Source: Vandiemenella viatica | Lineage: Eukaryota > Arthropoda > Insecta > Orthoptera > Morabidae | Direction of reading: 5' to 3' | Assembly: GCA_031002005.1 (NCBI GenBank) | Contig: CM061919.1 | Coordinates: 174,327,121-174,391,120 of the forward strand | DNA length: 64,000 nucleotides | Part shown: in pieces, positions 33,406 through 45,317 of the stretch | How positions within the stretch are numbered: the first letter of the stretch is position 1 | Layout of the letters: every line of letters begins with the position of its first letter | The notes under the pieces: generated by a model | What the model was told of the DNA's origin: nothing | The model's input: only the letters and a program-made list of their open reading frames with translations | Databases searched by the model: none | Program-made: the position numbers and the translations under genes

Positions 33406-34438
33406 TCGAAACAGGGTTTTCCCATTCTTTGCTTTAACACAAACAGTACACAAACTGGTAATGTGGGCTGGACAGTGAAAACCACATTTCGTCAAAACCA
33501 TCACGCAAGCGAGCGTAAGTCTTACTCCATATTGTAGCTACGGTACTATAATTAGAAAGAAAGTGCGATTTGTACAAAATATTGGATATGTGCAGTCATT
33601 GAGGATTTCGTAATTTATTATAAACACCGTGAACTGTGCGCTGCCAAGTTCCATACATTGCTGGTAATGTCCCCAATGACAAAACTATGTTAAAGGCCAA
33701 GAGCTGTTCAAATCTTTGTTTTTCCTTTCATTTACAGTAAGTAAAATGATTACCTACGATCAAAATTAGATTACATTTTTTACAGTTGTTTCACTTCGTC
33801 TTATGATAAACAGCTTTTCTCGAGGACTTTTGTTAATATGCCTTTACACCAATCTTGATTTCTGTTGAGATTACGTGATAAATAACTGATTCGCTTCGCT
33901 TCATGAATTAAGAATGGTTATAAGAATCTAGACCTATCAAATGTTTAATAAGTAACTGAAAAGAAACCAACCATCTAATGCATTAAGCAACCATCCTGGG
34001 AACATCTGAGAGCGAATCCCAGAAACCAGAAATGGCTTGTTCGGGATTAGAATGCGCATCCGCTTGAATAGCTTGCCTGAATATTAACAATAATTATACA
34101 TGAGTTCTTTCCAATCTTTCCATAACATTGAATAAAATCTATGGCGCATTCTAGTTTACACCTATAACAGTCTCGATATGTACCATCTGCAATTCCTCTC
34201 TCCCCCAAAAAAGATCTTGGTCGTTGTTTCATAGAAATGTGAATGGAGGAATAATTCAGCACGGTGGCGAACACTTTGATCACTACCAACTAAAAGCTAA
34301 CTGTGTGCAGGCAGCCGAGTTATCTGCTTGATGTTTTAATATACACATTGTCAACGCGTGAAGAGAACCGATGTCAATGCTGTTCTCTTACACCGGCCAT
34401 TGCCTTGCTAAGGAAGACTTGTTAACCACTGCCAGAAA
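33406..34438. other. Intergenic spacer
   Basis: No gene or element noticed. Confidence 0.4.
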
Positions 34439-35110
34439 CCTCAGACTATCCAACAGACATATTCTGCAGTCATATTACTTGCTAGAAAAAATGAAGGTAT
34501 ACGCAAATTGTGGCCAATAGTTCCCTGAAAAAGAGGAGGGAACAACTCAGAGATCTGTGTTGGTCCATAATTTTCTGAAAACTTACGTACTCTCAGGGTC
34601 CTACAGTGGTTCAGATCTTTCTAGTTTTCTTACACCTTCTTGTTAGACAGAGACGAACTACGTAGGGCTTCACCAAAGGCACGCGCACGAGAAATCTTTG
34701 TGTTGTTTAATTTATTGTGACACGTGCAGCAATACATTAATGCTGTACAGTTTTTTTTTCTTTTTATTAAAAGAGAGAACTGTAGCTGTTTGTATTCCAT
34801 GGCCTGAGGACAATCCAGTTGGATTCCTCTGTACGTGTGTCATATTACAATGGAACATTCACCATATAGAGACATTAACAAGACGAAGAACGTACTTAAT
34901 ATAGACATAAGTAACTGGTTAAAGGTGAGACATCGTGAAATAATTTTGTTTTAAAATGTGGAGGTACTTCAACTGTTTTTACTTGCATGGGGATATTCAG
35001 GCAATACAATTAAGAATTCAAGGAGAAGTCGATTTTGAATTAAAATGACAGTAGTAAAGTGATTTAAAGTGAGTTTATAGTGTGGTGTTCGACCTCCATC
35101 ACAAGTTATT
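34439..35110 (-). repeat. Dispersed repeat, right arm of the inverted pair
   Basis: Inverted partner of 17749-18421. It differs by small indels (for example an AGGGAACAACTCAGAG variation near 34537) and scattered substitutions. Immediately beyond its end the sequence turns GC-rich, which the left partner does not share, so the boundary at about 35110 is real. Confidence 0.75.
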
Positions 35111-36831
35111 AGCATGGCGGGAGTTCCTTATGGTGGCTTCCCACGACCCGCGTATTTGGCGGCCGCGCCAGTCTAGCGATCAACAGCGGACTGTAGGAAG
35201 GGAACCGCCTCTACTGGCAGGGAAGACGCACCTCTATCCATCGCCCAGTTGTAAAACATCAAATGCCTGGGAAGCTGAAACGACACTAGGTAACGTGGTA
35301 TGGAGGTGGCTGCTAAGTGGTAAGATAGCACGTGATGATCCATACAAATCGGCCTACAAAACCAAGGGCCGTGGGAAACCAATATTAGATAGCTCTATAA
35401 GTGAGCCGTGGTCGGCTCGCATTGTTTATTTTCCCCGCCCTCGATTGTCTTCTGATGCTGGTTCCTGCAGAGCCCGCGTGCTATTTCCGCCCGTGAGAGC
35501 GCGCTGTGGCTCTGGTGGTGCCCTCTACCAGCTGATGGAGTTGATTTTCGGGGACACGAAACCGGGAAGTCAGTCGGTCGGCAGCAGCGGATTGGTTCGT
35601 TGGGCCTAATATTTTCCCTAATTGACTGCGACGTTAGAGGTCTGCTGGTATTAGCGATGACTTGTAAATTGACCCGGCGGCCTGGAAGTACCGCATGATG
35701 TGGATTTGTGACCCGACCGAGACCGTTCCTCGCTCGCATTAATCGAGGGAATTCCTCCGCTGCGCTCTATGTTCGCGAGCGGTTTTCCGCCGATTGGGAA
35801 GCACGGCAGCGGGCGGGGCTGGCGGTGGCTATGAGGTGATAAATTGCCATTTTCTAGCACTGTCGGGTATTTGAGGTAGTATACCTGATGATCCTAACTA
35901 CAAAGTGCGTCGCTTACTGCATTCTTGTTGTGCTTAATAATTTGGTTACGGGGATGGATAAAATTCCCCGATATGTGGTGCCAATCGTTCCCGCTACATT
36001 ATCAGTGTGTGTGGGTGGTAACGACTTATGCGCCGGCGTGTACACACTATAGTGTGTCAGAATCTTTTGGTAAGAACTTGATTCTTAAGGTTAAACTGAA
36101 GGACGCTAAGGTAAACTGATTCCTGTTTGTTTACTGTATTTTGCCTCCTGTGTACAAATTTGTGTTTGATACTAGCTGTAAATTTGTTATATGTATGATG
36201 GTAAATTGGTAAGAGCCTGCCCTGTTATATTACGTTTCCAAGCACGTAAGGATGTTCTGTTTGCATGTTTAATACAAGTGGAGATATTGTGATTAGGGAT
36301 ATTCTCATGGCTTAACAAGGTTGTCATCGCATTAACATATATTTGTATTGGTATAGGATTGATTAAGATAATCTGCAAGATCGAAGCTTTCTTATGTATT
36401 ATATTGTATTATATTATTTGTGATATTCTGTATAAGTTTAATCGTTTACCATGATTCTTGTAATAAAATGTTTGAACAAGGTTTGCACTTTATAACCATG
36501 CTCCCACATGCTTCCCACTAAGTCCTTAGTTGCAGCCACATATCAATAATGGACACTAATGGCTGGTTGCCGGACCTGCTACCTATTGGCGTGCCAATAG
36601 AGAGGTCTGTTATTGTGAGGGATGGACGGTCGTAGGGCCAGACATTCCCGACATTGGGACATGAGGTTGTTTGTCTGGCCTCCACTGGCGCCGCTACCCT
36701 GAGGTGTATCCTGGACTGTTCGTCAACACCTGCGCTGACCCACCGATCCACTTGCCTGCCCGGAGCTCCTCTGCCGTCATCCCGACGCCGAGGTAGATGT
36801 CGCGACGCACTCGATAGGCTGGTAATGTGAT
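35111..36831. other. GC- and CpG-rich stretch, unassigned
   Basis: Positions 35110-35850 are much richer in G+C and CpG than the surroundings. A plus-strand frame of about 175 codons stays open there (35082-35609) without a known domain or good ATG. AATAAAATG occurs at 36463. It could be a decayed LTR-type element, a promoter region or an untranslated exon. I cannot distinguish these. Confidence 0.3.
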
Positions 36832-37075
36832 ACCGAGCGTGGTGGGTGAGCGGTTAACGCTCTGGCCTCGCATTCGGGAGGACGCTGGTTCGAATCCCCA
36901 TCCGGGCATCCAGATTTGGGTTTTCCATGGTTTCCCCAAATCACTCCCGGCAAATGCCGGGATGCTTCCTTTAAAAAGGCCTTGGCCGAATTCCTTCCCG
37001 TTGCTTGTCCCCAGTCCCATCCCGCGTCTAATGACCTTAGCCGTCGACGAGGCGTAAAGCCGCAATAAAAAAAAG
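36832..37075 (+). mobile_element. SINE-A, well-preserved copy with TSD
   Basis: Full length from ACCGAGCGTGGTGGGTGAGC through GGTTCGAATCCCC to GTCGACGAGGCGTAAAGCCG and A8. An exact 11-bp target duplication GGTAATGTGAT flanks it (36821-36831 and 37076-37086). This is one of the best reference copies in the window. Confidence 0.95.
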
Positions 37076-37086
37076 GGTAATGTGAT

Positions 37087-38029
37087 CTACGAATCCCACC
37101 GCATCGTCCGGCAGCTAACTCTTCGGCACACAGTAAATCTGCCCGCTACTGACCTCATCCTAGTGATCGAATCATTAGACATGTTCAGTGTTTTGAGGGA
37201 ATCTCGTGCTCTACAGCGTTCACGGTTCTCAGGCCCCAACTGTTAATAATTACGACTTACCTAGCCGGTCTCATGAACCTCGTAAAGGCAAAAACAGTAA
37301 TCCGGAATATTAATTGTTTGTAATTCTTCTCGACTTGAATTAATTATCGTGGGTTATGGGTTAATTGTCCAGTTCTCTTTGTGCCGCCCAGTTACCAATG
37401 ACCTGTATTGATTTATATATATATTTCGTGAAATAAATTCAATATAAAAGTCATCTTTTCATTGGATATCATTCTACATCCACACTATCGATTCCCAATG
37501 TGTATAAACTTTCAGTGAGAGACTTGTCTTTGACCCTAATTCACCACTAAGGGCCCCCTAACAACAATTACTATTGCAATAATAATAGCACTTGTGTAGA
37601 GAATGGGATCTGGTGAGATTCTAGATAGTTTTCAAGGAGAGGTGGTATCTTGCTCGTCTAAGCTTATTATGTCTTGTAGAACGCTACATGTTTGTAGGCG
37701 TGGTTATGCTGTTGACCTCCTGCCTAAATTGTAGTACTATGCACCGGGAATAGTTTTTAGTTTATTTAGAAATTTTTTTTACGATTTCATAGCGTAGATT
37801 TTAATGGGTGGAAAACCAGTTTCCGTATGGATTTGTGTTTTTGTACATACCAAGGTGCTTTCAACATTGTTCAGAGGAGTTTATTTTGGAGGGATTGTAT
37901 CCTTTGATATTTGGATGAGACGGCTTTGTACTATACAGGGCAGGATGGATCAGTGATTTATAACGAAATAGGCCGATTTCTATTCTAAGAGAGCTTCTCT
38001 TATTCAGAAGTGGATAGAGCTTAGATGTG
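37087..38029. other. Intergenic spacer
   Basis: Possible continuation of the decayed LINE read on the minus strand from 38.6 kb, but no motif is clear below about 38,030. Confidence 0.35.
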
Positions 38030-38585
38030 GCCATAGGCTTCGGATTGTTTATGATTAATACGATACTTCCATGTGAGTTAGCGATCCATGTGTAATCCTA
38101 GATATGTTATTGACTTGTCTGCTGGGCGTCATTTCTTCGTCATTAATTTCAGTTTCTAAGGTTTTTTGGACTCTGGAGTATAAAGATCTTGGCCTCACAT
38201 CTTGAAGTATTTAATGTGATGCGTGATTTCTCTAACCAGTCGGAGAGTATGTTGATTGACTGTTGAATTTTATTTCTGGAATCTCGATATCTGAGATGAT
38301 GGTATCTTCAGCATACATGGCGGTACGAACTGTGGATAATATCGGAATATCTGCCATATATACAGTACGTTAAATAAAAGAGGCCCTAGGATAGAGCCTT
38401 GTCGAACTCCTGCTTATTCGTTTTTTCTTACAGACATCTGTATTTCATATACGTACAGGGAATGAACGGTTTTTGAGGAAACTCTCGATGTTGGTGAGTA
38501 GGTAAACCGGAGTATCTGTTCGTAGAGAATTCTGGGGTTTTAAACTCTGTACTAGAAATCTGGAGTTAGGTAGTTGTCTCAATTC
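38030..38585 (-). pseudogene. Decayed Jockey-type reverse transcriptase
   Basis: No long open frame survives, but minus-strand translation across frames gives RT landmarks in the correct order. They are TPVYLLTNIESFLKNRSFPV (palm, before motif), AGVRQGSILGPLLFNV (the GVPQGSVLGPLLF signature) and, after a frameshift, MADIPILSTVRTAMYAEDTI. The last is the catalytic box with YAED in place of YADD. INDEEMTPSRQV follows about 60 residues further on. Multiple stops and at least two frameshifts make it non-functional. Family: Jockey-like LINE. The element probably extended further in both directions but is not recognisable. Confidence 0.75.
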
Positions 38586-39324
38586 AATTAGCCAAAGAAG
38601 CCTTTCAGTCTCAACGAATAGTGTGATCAGATTTTTGGCATTTTGCTACGTTGGGAAAAGGAGCCATATTACTGTGTTCATAGTTTCTCCTTCATATCGA
38701 ATGCAAAAGCTCCTTTGCACAAGGAATAAGTCCACTTACGGTTTTCTTCTGTGTCGAAGTGCCCTAGCGCTTTTGCGTTAGGCACACTTGTGCATTTGAG
38801 CCAAATTTAGATTGTTTTTAGGTGCTCAATTGAGCTACACTCAAACTGACAGAGAACAACACATCGGAGACGTGTTTATGCCCTCATTAGCTGTATAGTA
38901 CTCGGTTACTTACCTTGAGGGAAAGGTCCATAGTGAAGCCTTAAAACTAATGTACATACATGATTTTGTTTTATTAACAAGAGAAAATATTTCTCTTTTT
39001 TAGTTCAGTTTTAAAAATTGATCTGTGACTGAACCTTATAATTTTTTTTCAGAACTTATTTCAGCTTTAAACTTCCACATTAAGCAAATATTTTTCTGTA
39101 TGTATCACAGATGAAACCAAGTTAAATAATCGGAGCTTTTCTACGAGTAAATACTACATGATGAGAATGACAGCTTGCGATACACCCACGGTAAGTTCAA
39201 TCATATACTGGATATTATAACTTAATGCAGATGTGAGAATTAGCCAAAAACAGGTTTGAGTTTTCAAAGACTTCTAGGTAGCAGTGCACAAATACAGAAA
39301 ACTATGGTTTGGATACGTGTTAGT
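38586..39324. other. Intergenic spacer
   Basis: No gene noticed. Confidence 0.35.
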
Positions 39325-41530
39325 TTTTAACCGACTTCAAAAAAGGAGGAGGTTTTCAATTCTTCTGAATTTTTTTTTTTTTTTTGGATGTATGTTCAGC
39401 GATATCTTCACCAATTTAGAACCGATTTAAATGAAATTTTTATAGTGGATAGAGTATACCTCCAAAGTGGTCCCATATGAATTTCATTGAGAAACCACCC
39501 CTTCTACCCCTTTACATCCTTAACTTTTATACAAACCCACACTTTTTATCCGATTTTGATGGAACTTTGGAAATGTATATTAAAAAACAAACAGAAAAAT
39601 ACTGTCAACTTTTGGTTTAAAAAAACCGAACCCCTCTCCCCCTATCCACCCCTTAATTTTTGCCAATGTTCGTTATACAAAGCTTAAGTCGACACCATTT
39701 AACTGATCTCCATTAAAGTTGGCATGTACATGTAATTTTTCATGGAAAAGGTTCTGACCCAAAAAAATAAAACAACACCCCTCTCTCCCTTTACACCCCT
39801 TAATTATTATACAAACCCACATTTTTATCCGATTTCAATGGAACTTTGGACATGTATAGTTAAAAATAAAGAGAAAAATGCTGTCAACATTTGGTTTGAA
39901 AAAACTGAGCCCCTCTCACCCTATCCACCCCTTAATTTTTGCCAATGTTCTTTATACAAAACTATAGTCGACATCATTTAACTGATCTCCATTAAAGTTG
40001 TCATATACATGTAATATTTCATGGAGAAGATTTCTGACCAAAAAATAAATAAAAGCCACCCCATGTCCCCTTTACAACCCCTTAATTTTATAGAAACCTA
40101 TATTTCATATCTGATTTTGATTGAACTTTGTCAATGTATACTTCAAACAAACAGAAAAATCTTGTCAACATTTGGTCTGCCAAAGCTCAACCCCTCTCTT
40201 TCCTACCAACCCCTTAATTTTTGTCAATGTTTTTTCTTATATATATAAAAAGCTATAGTCGCCACCATTTGACCTATTATCATGAAAGTTGGCGCTTATA
40301 TGTATTTTTTCACGAGGAAGGTTTCTGACCAAAAATATAAAAACCACCCCCCCATCCTCATAAACCGTTTAATTTTCATACAAACCCACAGTTTTTATCC
40401 AGTTTAGATAGAACTTAGCAAAATTTTACTCTTAAACAAAGAGAAACATAATTTCAGCTTTGGTTTGCAAAAACTGAACCCCTTCCCCCATTTCCGCCCC
40501 TTCACTTTTGTCAATTTTCTTTTTGATAAGTTATAGTTGACACTATTTGACCGATCTTTATGAAAGTTGGCACATATATGTATTTTTTTTATGGAGAAGA
40601 TTTCTGACCAAAAATGAAATAAACTACCGTAGCTCCCCGTTTACATCCCTTAATGTTTGTACAAACCCATATTTTAATCCGATTTCGGTGGAACTTAGCA
40701 TGTATATACTTTAAAGCAAATAGAAAAAGAAACATACTACTCACATTACTTTGACAAAAACACAAACCCTATTCCCCTTTCTACCCCTTTAATTACTGTT
40801 AATGTTCACTATAAAAAGCTACCATTTCTACCTGCTTTTGAAGGAAGTATGCACATGTATACTTCAAAACAAACAGAAAAATACTGTCTGCATTTGGTTT
40901 AGAGAAGCCAAACCTCTCTCCCCCTTTCCACCCCTTTAATCTACACAAAGCACAGTTTCTATCTGATTCTGAAGAAAATTTGCACACGTATACTTTAAAA
41001 AATACATAACAATTGTGTTTAAATTAGGTTGAAGAAGCCCAACCCCTCTTCCCTTCTACCCCCACCCCTCCTAATTTCCAATGTTCTTTATAGATACCTA
41101 CCGTTTTTATCAGATTTCGATGGAACACTGCAAATGTATACTTAAGAACAAAGAGAAACATTCTGTTTACAAAACCCAACCGCTCACTCCCTTACACCAT
41201 TTAATTTTTATAAATGTTCTTTACACAAAGCTACAGTTTTTATCTGGTTTCGATGGAACTTTGCACATGTATACTTTAAAACAAAGAGAAAAATGCTGTC
41301 CACACTACCTTAACAAAAATCAAACTACTCTTCACCTCCACACCCCCTAATTATTTTTTTATACACACCTAAAACTTGTATGTGATATCAATAGAAATTT
41401 ACAAATGTATACTTTAAATAAATCAGAAAAGATAGTCTACATTTGGTATACAAAAGCCCAATCCCTCTTCTCCTTTACCCCCATCATTTATAATTTCCAA
41501 TGTTCTTTACAAAATCCACAGTTTTAAGTA
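39325..41530 (+). repeat. Degenerate tandem array with a period switch (about 280 to about 140 bp)
   Basis: The array starts after TTAACCGACTTCAAAAAAGG. The landmark GATGGAACTTTG (and variants) recurs at about 39558, 39837, 40119, 40406 and 40687, spacing 279-287. It then recurs at about 40839, 40971, 41119, 41251 and 41389, spacing 130-152. The long units contain an extra half with ATTAAAGTTGGCATGTACAT that the short units lack. C-rich blocks (CCCCTCTCCCCC, CCACCCCTTAATTTT) alternate with A-rich ones. Frames opened by the repeat are fortuitous. Confidence 0.85.
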
Positions 41531-41985
41531 CCGTCAAAATCAATTAAGCTATTTTTAAGTCATTGCAGAATATTTATAAAATGTATGTGTCCTAATGTCT
41601 CAACATGTACTTCAGATTTCAACTCGGACCCCAAGCTTTTACGCTGTGAAAACCAATTAAATATCTATATTTAACAGATATATTCCAGAGACAGATTTGT
41701 GTATGTAGTATGTATTAATGTCCAGATGTTATATGTTTCGATTATCGAGCAGCAGCTTTAGCAGATGTTACGATTAGAATGAAACACAGCCTGGTTCAAA
41801 ATGTAAACTAACGTTCCTTAACACAGCATCCAATTCTCCCCATTCTGAAAGTTGTTGTAAAGACAGATTTTTTTAAAAAAAAGCTTTCGCTTTAACCACT
41901 GAGCTACCAGGAAGTTCACAAAATGAGAACTGCTGCGGCATATTTAAATACAAATTAACTATAATACCACTAAAAATTTAAACAT
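41531..41985. other. Spacer between the tandem array and the inverted-repeat element
   Basis: Near 41870-41925 the minus strand reads CCTGGTAGCTCAGTGGTTAA, a box-A-like tRNA start without a box B. It is possibly the head of a truncated SINE. Confidence 0.35.
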
Positions 41986-42707
41986 AAAATAATTGTTTAA
42001 AAAACATAAAAACCGCCTTCAAAAAATGGTACTAAAAATTTTAAAATAACTTTATACAATGCTTAGAAGAAAGTAAATCTAAATGGACAATATTTTACAT
42101 TACTGTTATTGAAATTTTTACATTAATTAGTTATTTTTGGAGTCGGTGCCAGCCAAAACAAGAAAAATAAAAAGATAAAAACAATAATAAATAACAATTA
42201 TACATAAAAAATCATGTTACTACTTACCTACAATTAATTCTAGAAACATTTTTCAACAAAACTGAAACATTTAGATGATACACCGATATTATACCAACTA
42301 TAAAGCATTTACTGCATGATGCAGCCTACCAACTGACACTATAGCGCCAGAGATATGCCTGGATGACTAATGAGGCCGAGCCACAGATAACATGCCATTA
42401 ATTTGTTTCCCTAAGCTGTCTCCCGCAATAAAACTATCTTCCTCACGACATGCTGTAAAATATTTGGAATTTTTGTTCGTACTCTCGGTTCGCCTCGAAC
42501 ACCAAATTAAGTTCAGTAATTCGATCTGCGCGATCTGACAGCTGGCTCCGACTCCAAAAATAACTAATTAATGTAAAAATTTCAATAACAGTAATGTAAA
42601 ATATTGTCCATTTAGATTTACTTTTTCTAAGCATTGTATAAAGTTATTTTAAAATTTTTAGTACCATTTTTTGAAGGCGGTTTTTATGTTTTTTAAACAA
42701 TTATTTT
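41986..42707. mobile_element. Inverted-repeat element with 165-bp arms
   Basis: Arms at 41986-42150 and 42544-42707 are near-identical inverted copies. They share AAAACATAAAAACCGCCTTC, TAAATCTAAATGGACAATAT and TATTTTTGGAGTCGG. The 390-bp centre has no open frame. The ACCGCCTTCAAAAAA of the arm resembles ACCGACTTCAAAAAA at 39330. This suggests that the tandem array and this element are parts of one family. Superfamily not determined. Confidence 0.75.
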
Positions 42708-43645
42708 TTCTTCTGCATAAAATTTGAAACTAGTGTTACAATCATTTACTGCCATGAAATAATAAAGGTAGTAGTGAATATGAACTTAAAAAATTATAGA
42801 AATTTTATTTGGGTCAGAGTGTTTCCAAATCTGTAGCAGGAAATTTACGGTGAACGTTATTTTTTTAAAAAAAGATCGTCTGAAGACGTAGATCTTACTG
42901 GCTTATCGACAGAGCACTATGTTGACAAGGAACGGGAAGGAAATCAGCGATAATTTTTGTGATGAAACTGTGACGATAATCGTCCGTAATAATTTTGGCG
43001 AACTAGAGGAAACTGAATAGGATATGGCCTAGTTGAAAATCGAACAGGAATCTTTCTGGTTTATTTTTAGATCCAAGAAATTCTTGTGATACTCTTGCAA
43101 GACTTAGAACTCTCTCGCAGTCATATTTAATAACCGCTTAAATAAATAAAATATCACATTTTCAATTATTTGTGATAATTATTATTAAATCTATAATGAT
43201 TGGGCGAAATATATATAAATTTCTGATAAAGTTTAGAGAATATTTATGTTTTATTAACACGGTGATCAGAACATAGAAAAGTCTTACATAACAGCAACAT
43301 TTTCAGAAAGAATCGCTCAAGCACCAGTCCTCATACTTCAAGATGTCCAGACGAAAAACAAACTTTGCTGTAATGGCATAAATCTATTAATACCTATCCA
43401 AAAATCCCTTTATACCGATAATCCAACAGCAGTAGATCAGTTATTTGTACAGTTTAGAGTGAAAAAAAAATAATTTAAATAATTTACGAGAAAAATGATA
43501 TGTTGTTTTAAAATATATCGACTCCGTTTTCCAAATTTCACTGTCGAAATATCAACATATCGCCATAAAAATATCGTTTATAAATATCGATATTTTCAGA
43601 AAATTATACCGATATTACGCTTTATCGCCATCTTGTCGGTGATAA
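42708..43645. other. AT-rich spacer
   Basis: No gene noticed. Confidence 0.4.
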
Positions 43646-45098
43646 TCTATCTATATATAAAACGAAAACCGGATATATTTGAAGTATAAAAACTCTGAAA
43701 TTACAGAGCAGATTTCGATGGGGTTTTCACCGTTTGAAAGATTAGAATCTCAATTGAAGTGTTTGGTATGTCTTATGCTCCATAGTAACATAACGTAACA
43801 TAACGCAGGAGTGGCAAATGAAAATCTTAACGTACAGCCTGAAGCAAAAAATAAAAGAAATACGATGCTTACGTCATACATCGGAAAAAAATAATAGCCA
43901 TGTTATCGCATGTAACGTTTACTTTCTTAAATGTTGGGTTTTAGTCTTTAAACCCCATACATAGTTATATCGAATGCAAAGAGAAAACTATGTAAAGTGG
44001 AAAATATTTAAATTAATTTTAATGATACAATGAAAAAATCTTTCGATATCTTCTTAGTTTCTTCATGTATACTGTATGAGGCCGCACTGCTACAATCTCT
44101 GATGTTGTGAAATTTTAATGGCTGTGTTTAGTAATGCATATCTAACGGGTTTATGTTTGGATGCGAATTAATTTCTCGCTGTTAATAGTAAGTAATACAC
44201 AACTGATGGCTTTGAACATGAAATTAAACTGTTTAAAACCTTTAGTGTTGACATAGTGTTACTTTTTTTTGTAATTTATTGATGAGCGATTCTGTCTTTA
44301 CTACATTTCCTGAAAACAACATTGTTTCTATTGATGCACGAATTGCTGTGGTTATTATGATAAAACTTAGTACACATGTTCCTGATATCATGGCTAAAAA
44401 TATTACAGGAATAAATCAACCCAGGGGGTTAGCCGTTCAAATACGTATAGAAAAATGGAGGGACTGACATGAAATTTAATTCACAAGTGCAAATAACTGG
44501 CAGTTCTATCATTATTGTGGTGCCAAAATTTGATGATACATTCTTATTGAACTCGGCGAAAAAAATCTAAAATAAAGAATAACATTTTTTGATATCTCAC
44601 TTGGTTTTCGAGATTTAACATGTCAAAAATCAGTTATAGTTCCTTGGGCTTTTGGTGACGTTTCTTCTGGTCCAGGCTGTATTTCAACCAAATAACAACC
44701 ACTAGTAAGAAAATAAAACACCTATAGTGCATTTCCACCTTGTAGATATATGCAATATCTCGAGAACTAAGCGAGATATCAAAAACATTTATACTTTATT
44801 TTTGATTTGTCTCACCAAAACAAATTTATTATTAAATTTGGCTAAGGCGAAATTTTTCTTCTGGTCCAGGCTGCATTTCAATCTAACCACGTCAATTTTG
44901 AAATACTATATCTCGAGAACTAAGCGAGATATCATATATATAAAAAATTATTATTTACTTTCAATTTTACTCATTGAGTTACATGGGATTCCATCATCAA
45001 ATCGCAACTCCACAGTTATCGTAGAATCCCCAAAAAACTAACCACTGTGTGTGCAAATCAATCTAGATCATACCGGGCAACACCGGGAACTCTGCTAG
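43646..45098 (+). mobile_element. Non-autonomous Helitron-like element, copy B
   Basis: Same ends and internal blocks as copy A. It starts TCTATCTATATATAAAACGA, keeps GAGGCCGCACTGCTACAATC and CTCGAGAACTAAGCGAGATA (twice), and has a 3' hairpin CCGGGCAACACCGG before CTCTGCTAG. Flanked by A (43645) and T (45099). One copy of the internal duplication of copy A is missing here. Confidence 0.7.
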
Positions 45099-45317
45099 TA
45101 GTACATACAGCTCAACAGGATGACGATGTTGCGGTTCGCTGCTAGCCGCGAGTCGAGACGGAAGTTTATAGTGTGCGAATCGTGAAGCGTTAGTTGTTGA
45201 CAAAGTGTGAGTTTTAGGTTTCGATTTGGCTTACGGTTTGGACAATAGGAGCTCAGTATCGACGACCCGGCTATCCCATCGGATGACAGAACCAGGACCA
45301 CTGACGACAATCCGGCA

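Noticed and set aside
39487..41350. Repeated frames with PLSPYPPLNFCQCSLY-type text
   Set aside because: Periodic products of the degenerate tandem array; they break and shift with the array units.
39325..41530. CRISPR-like spaced repeats
   Set aside because: The units are diverged head-to-tail repeats of one sequence without constant short repeats and unique spacers; the host is eukaryotic.
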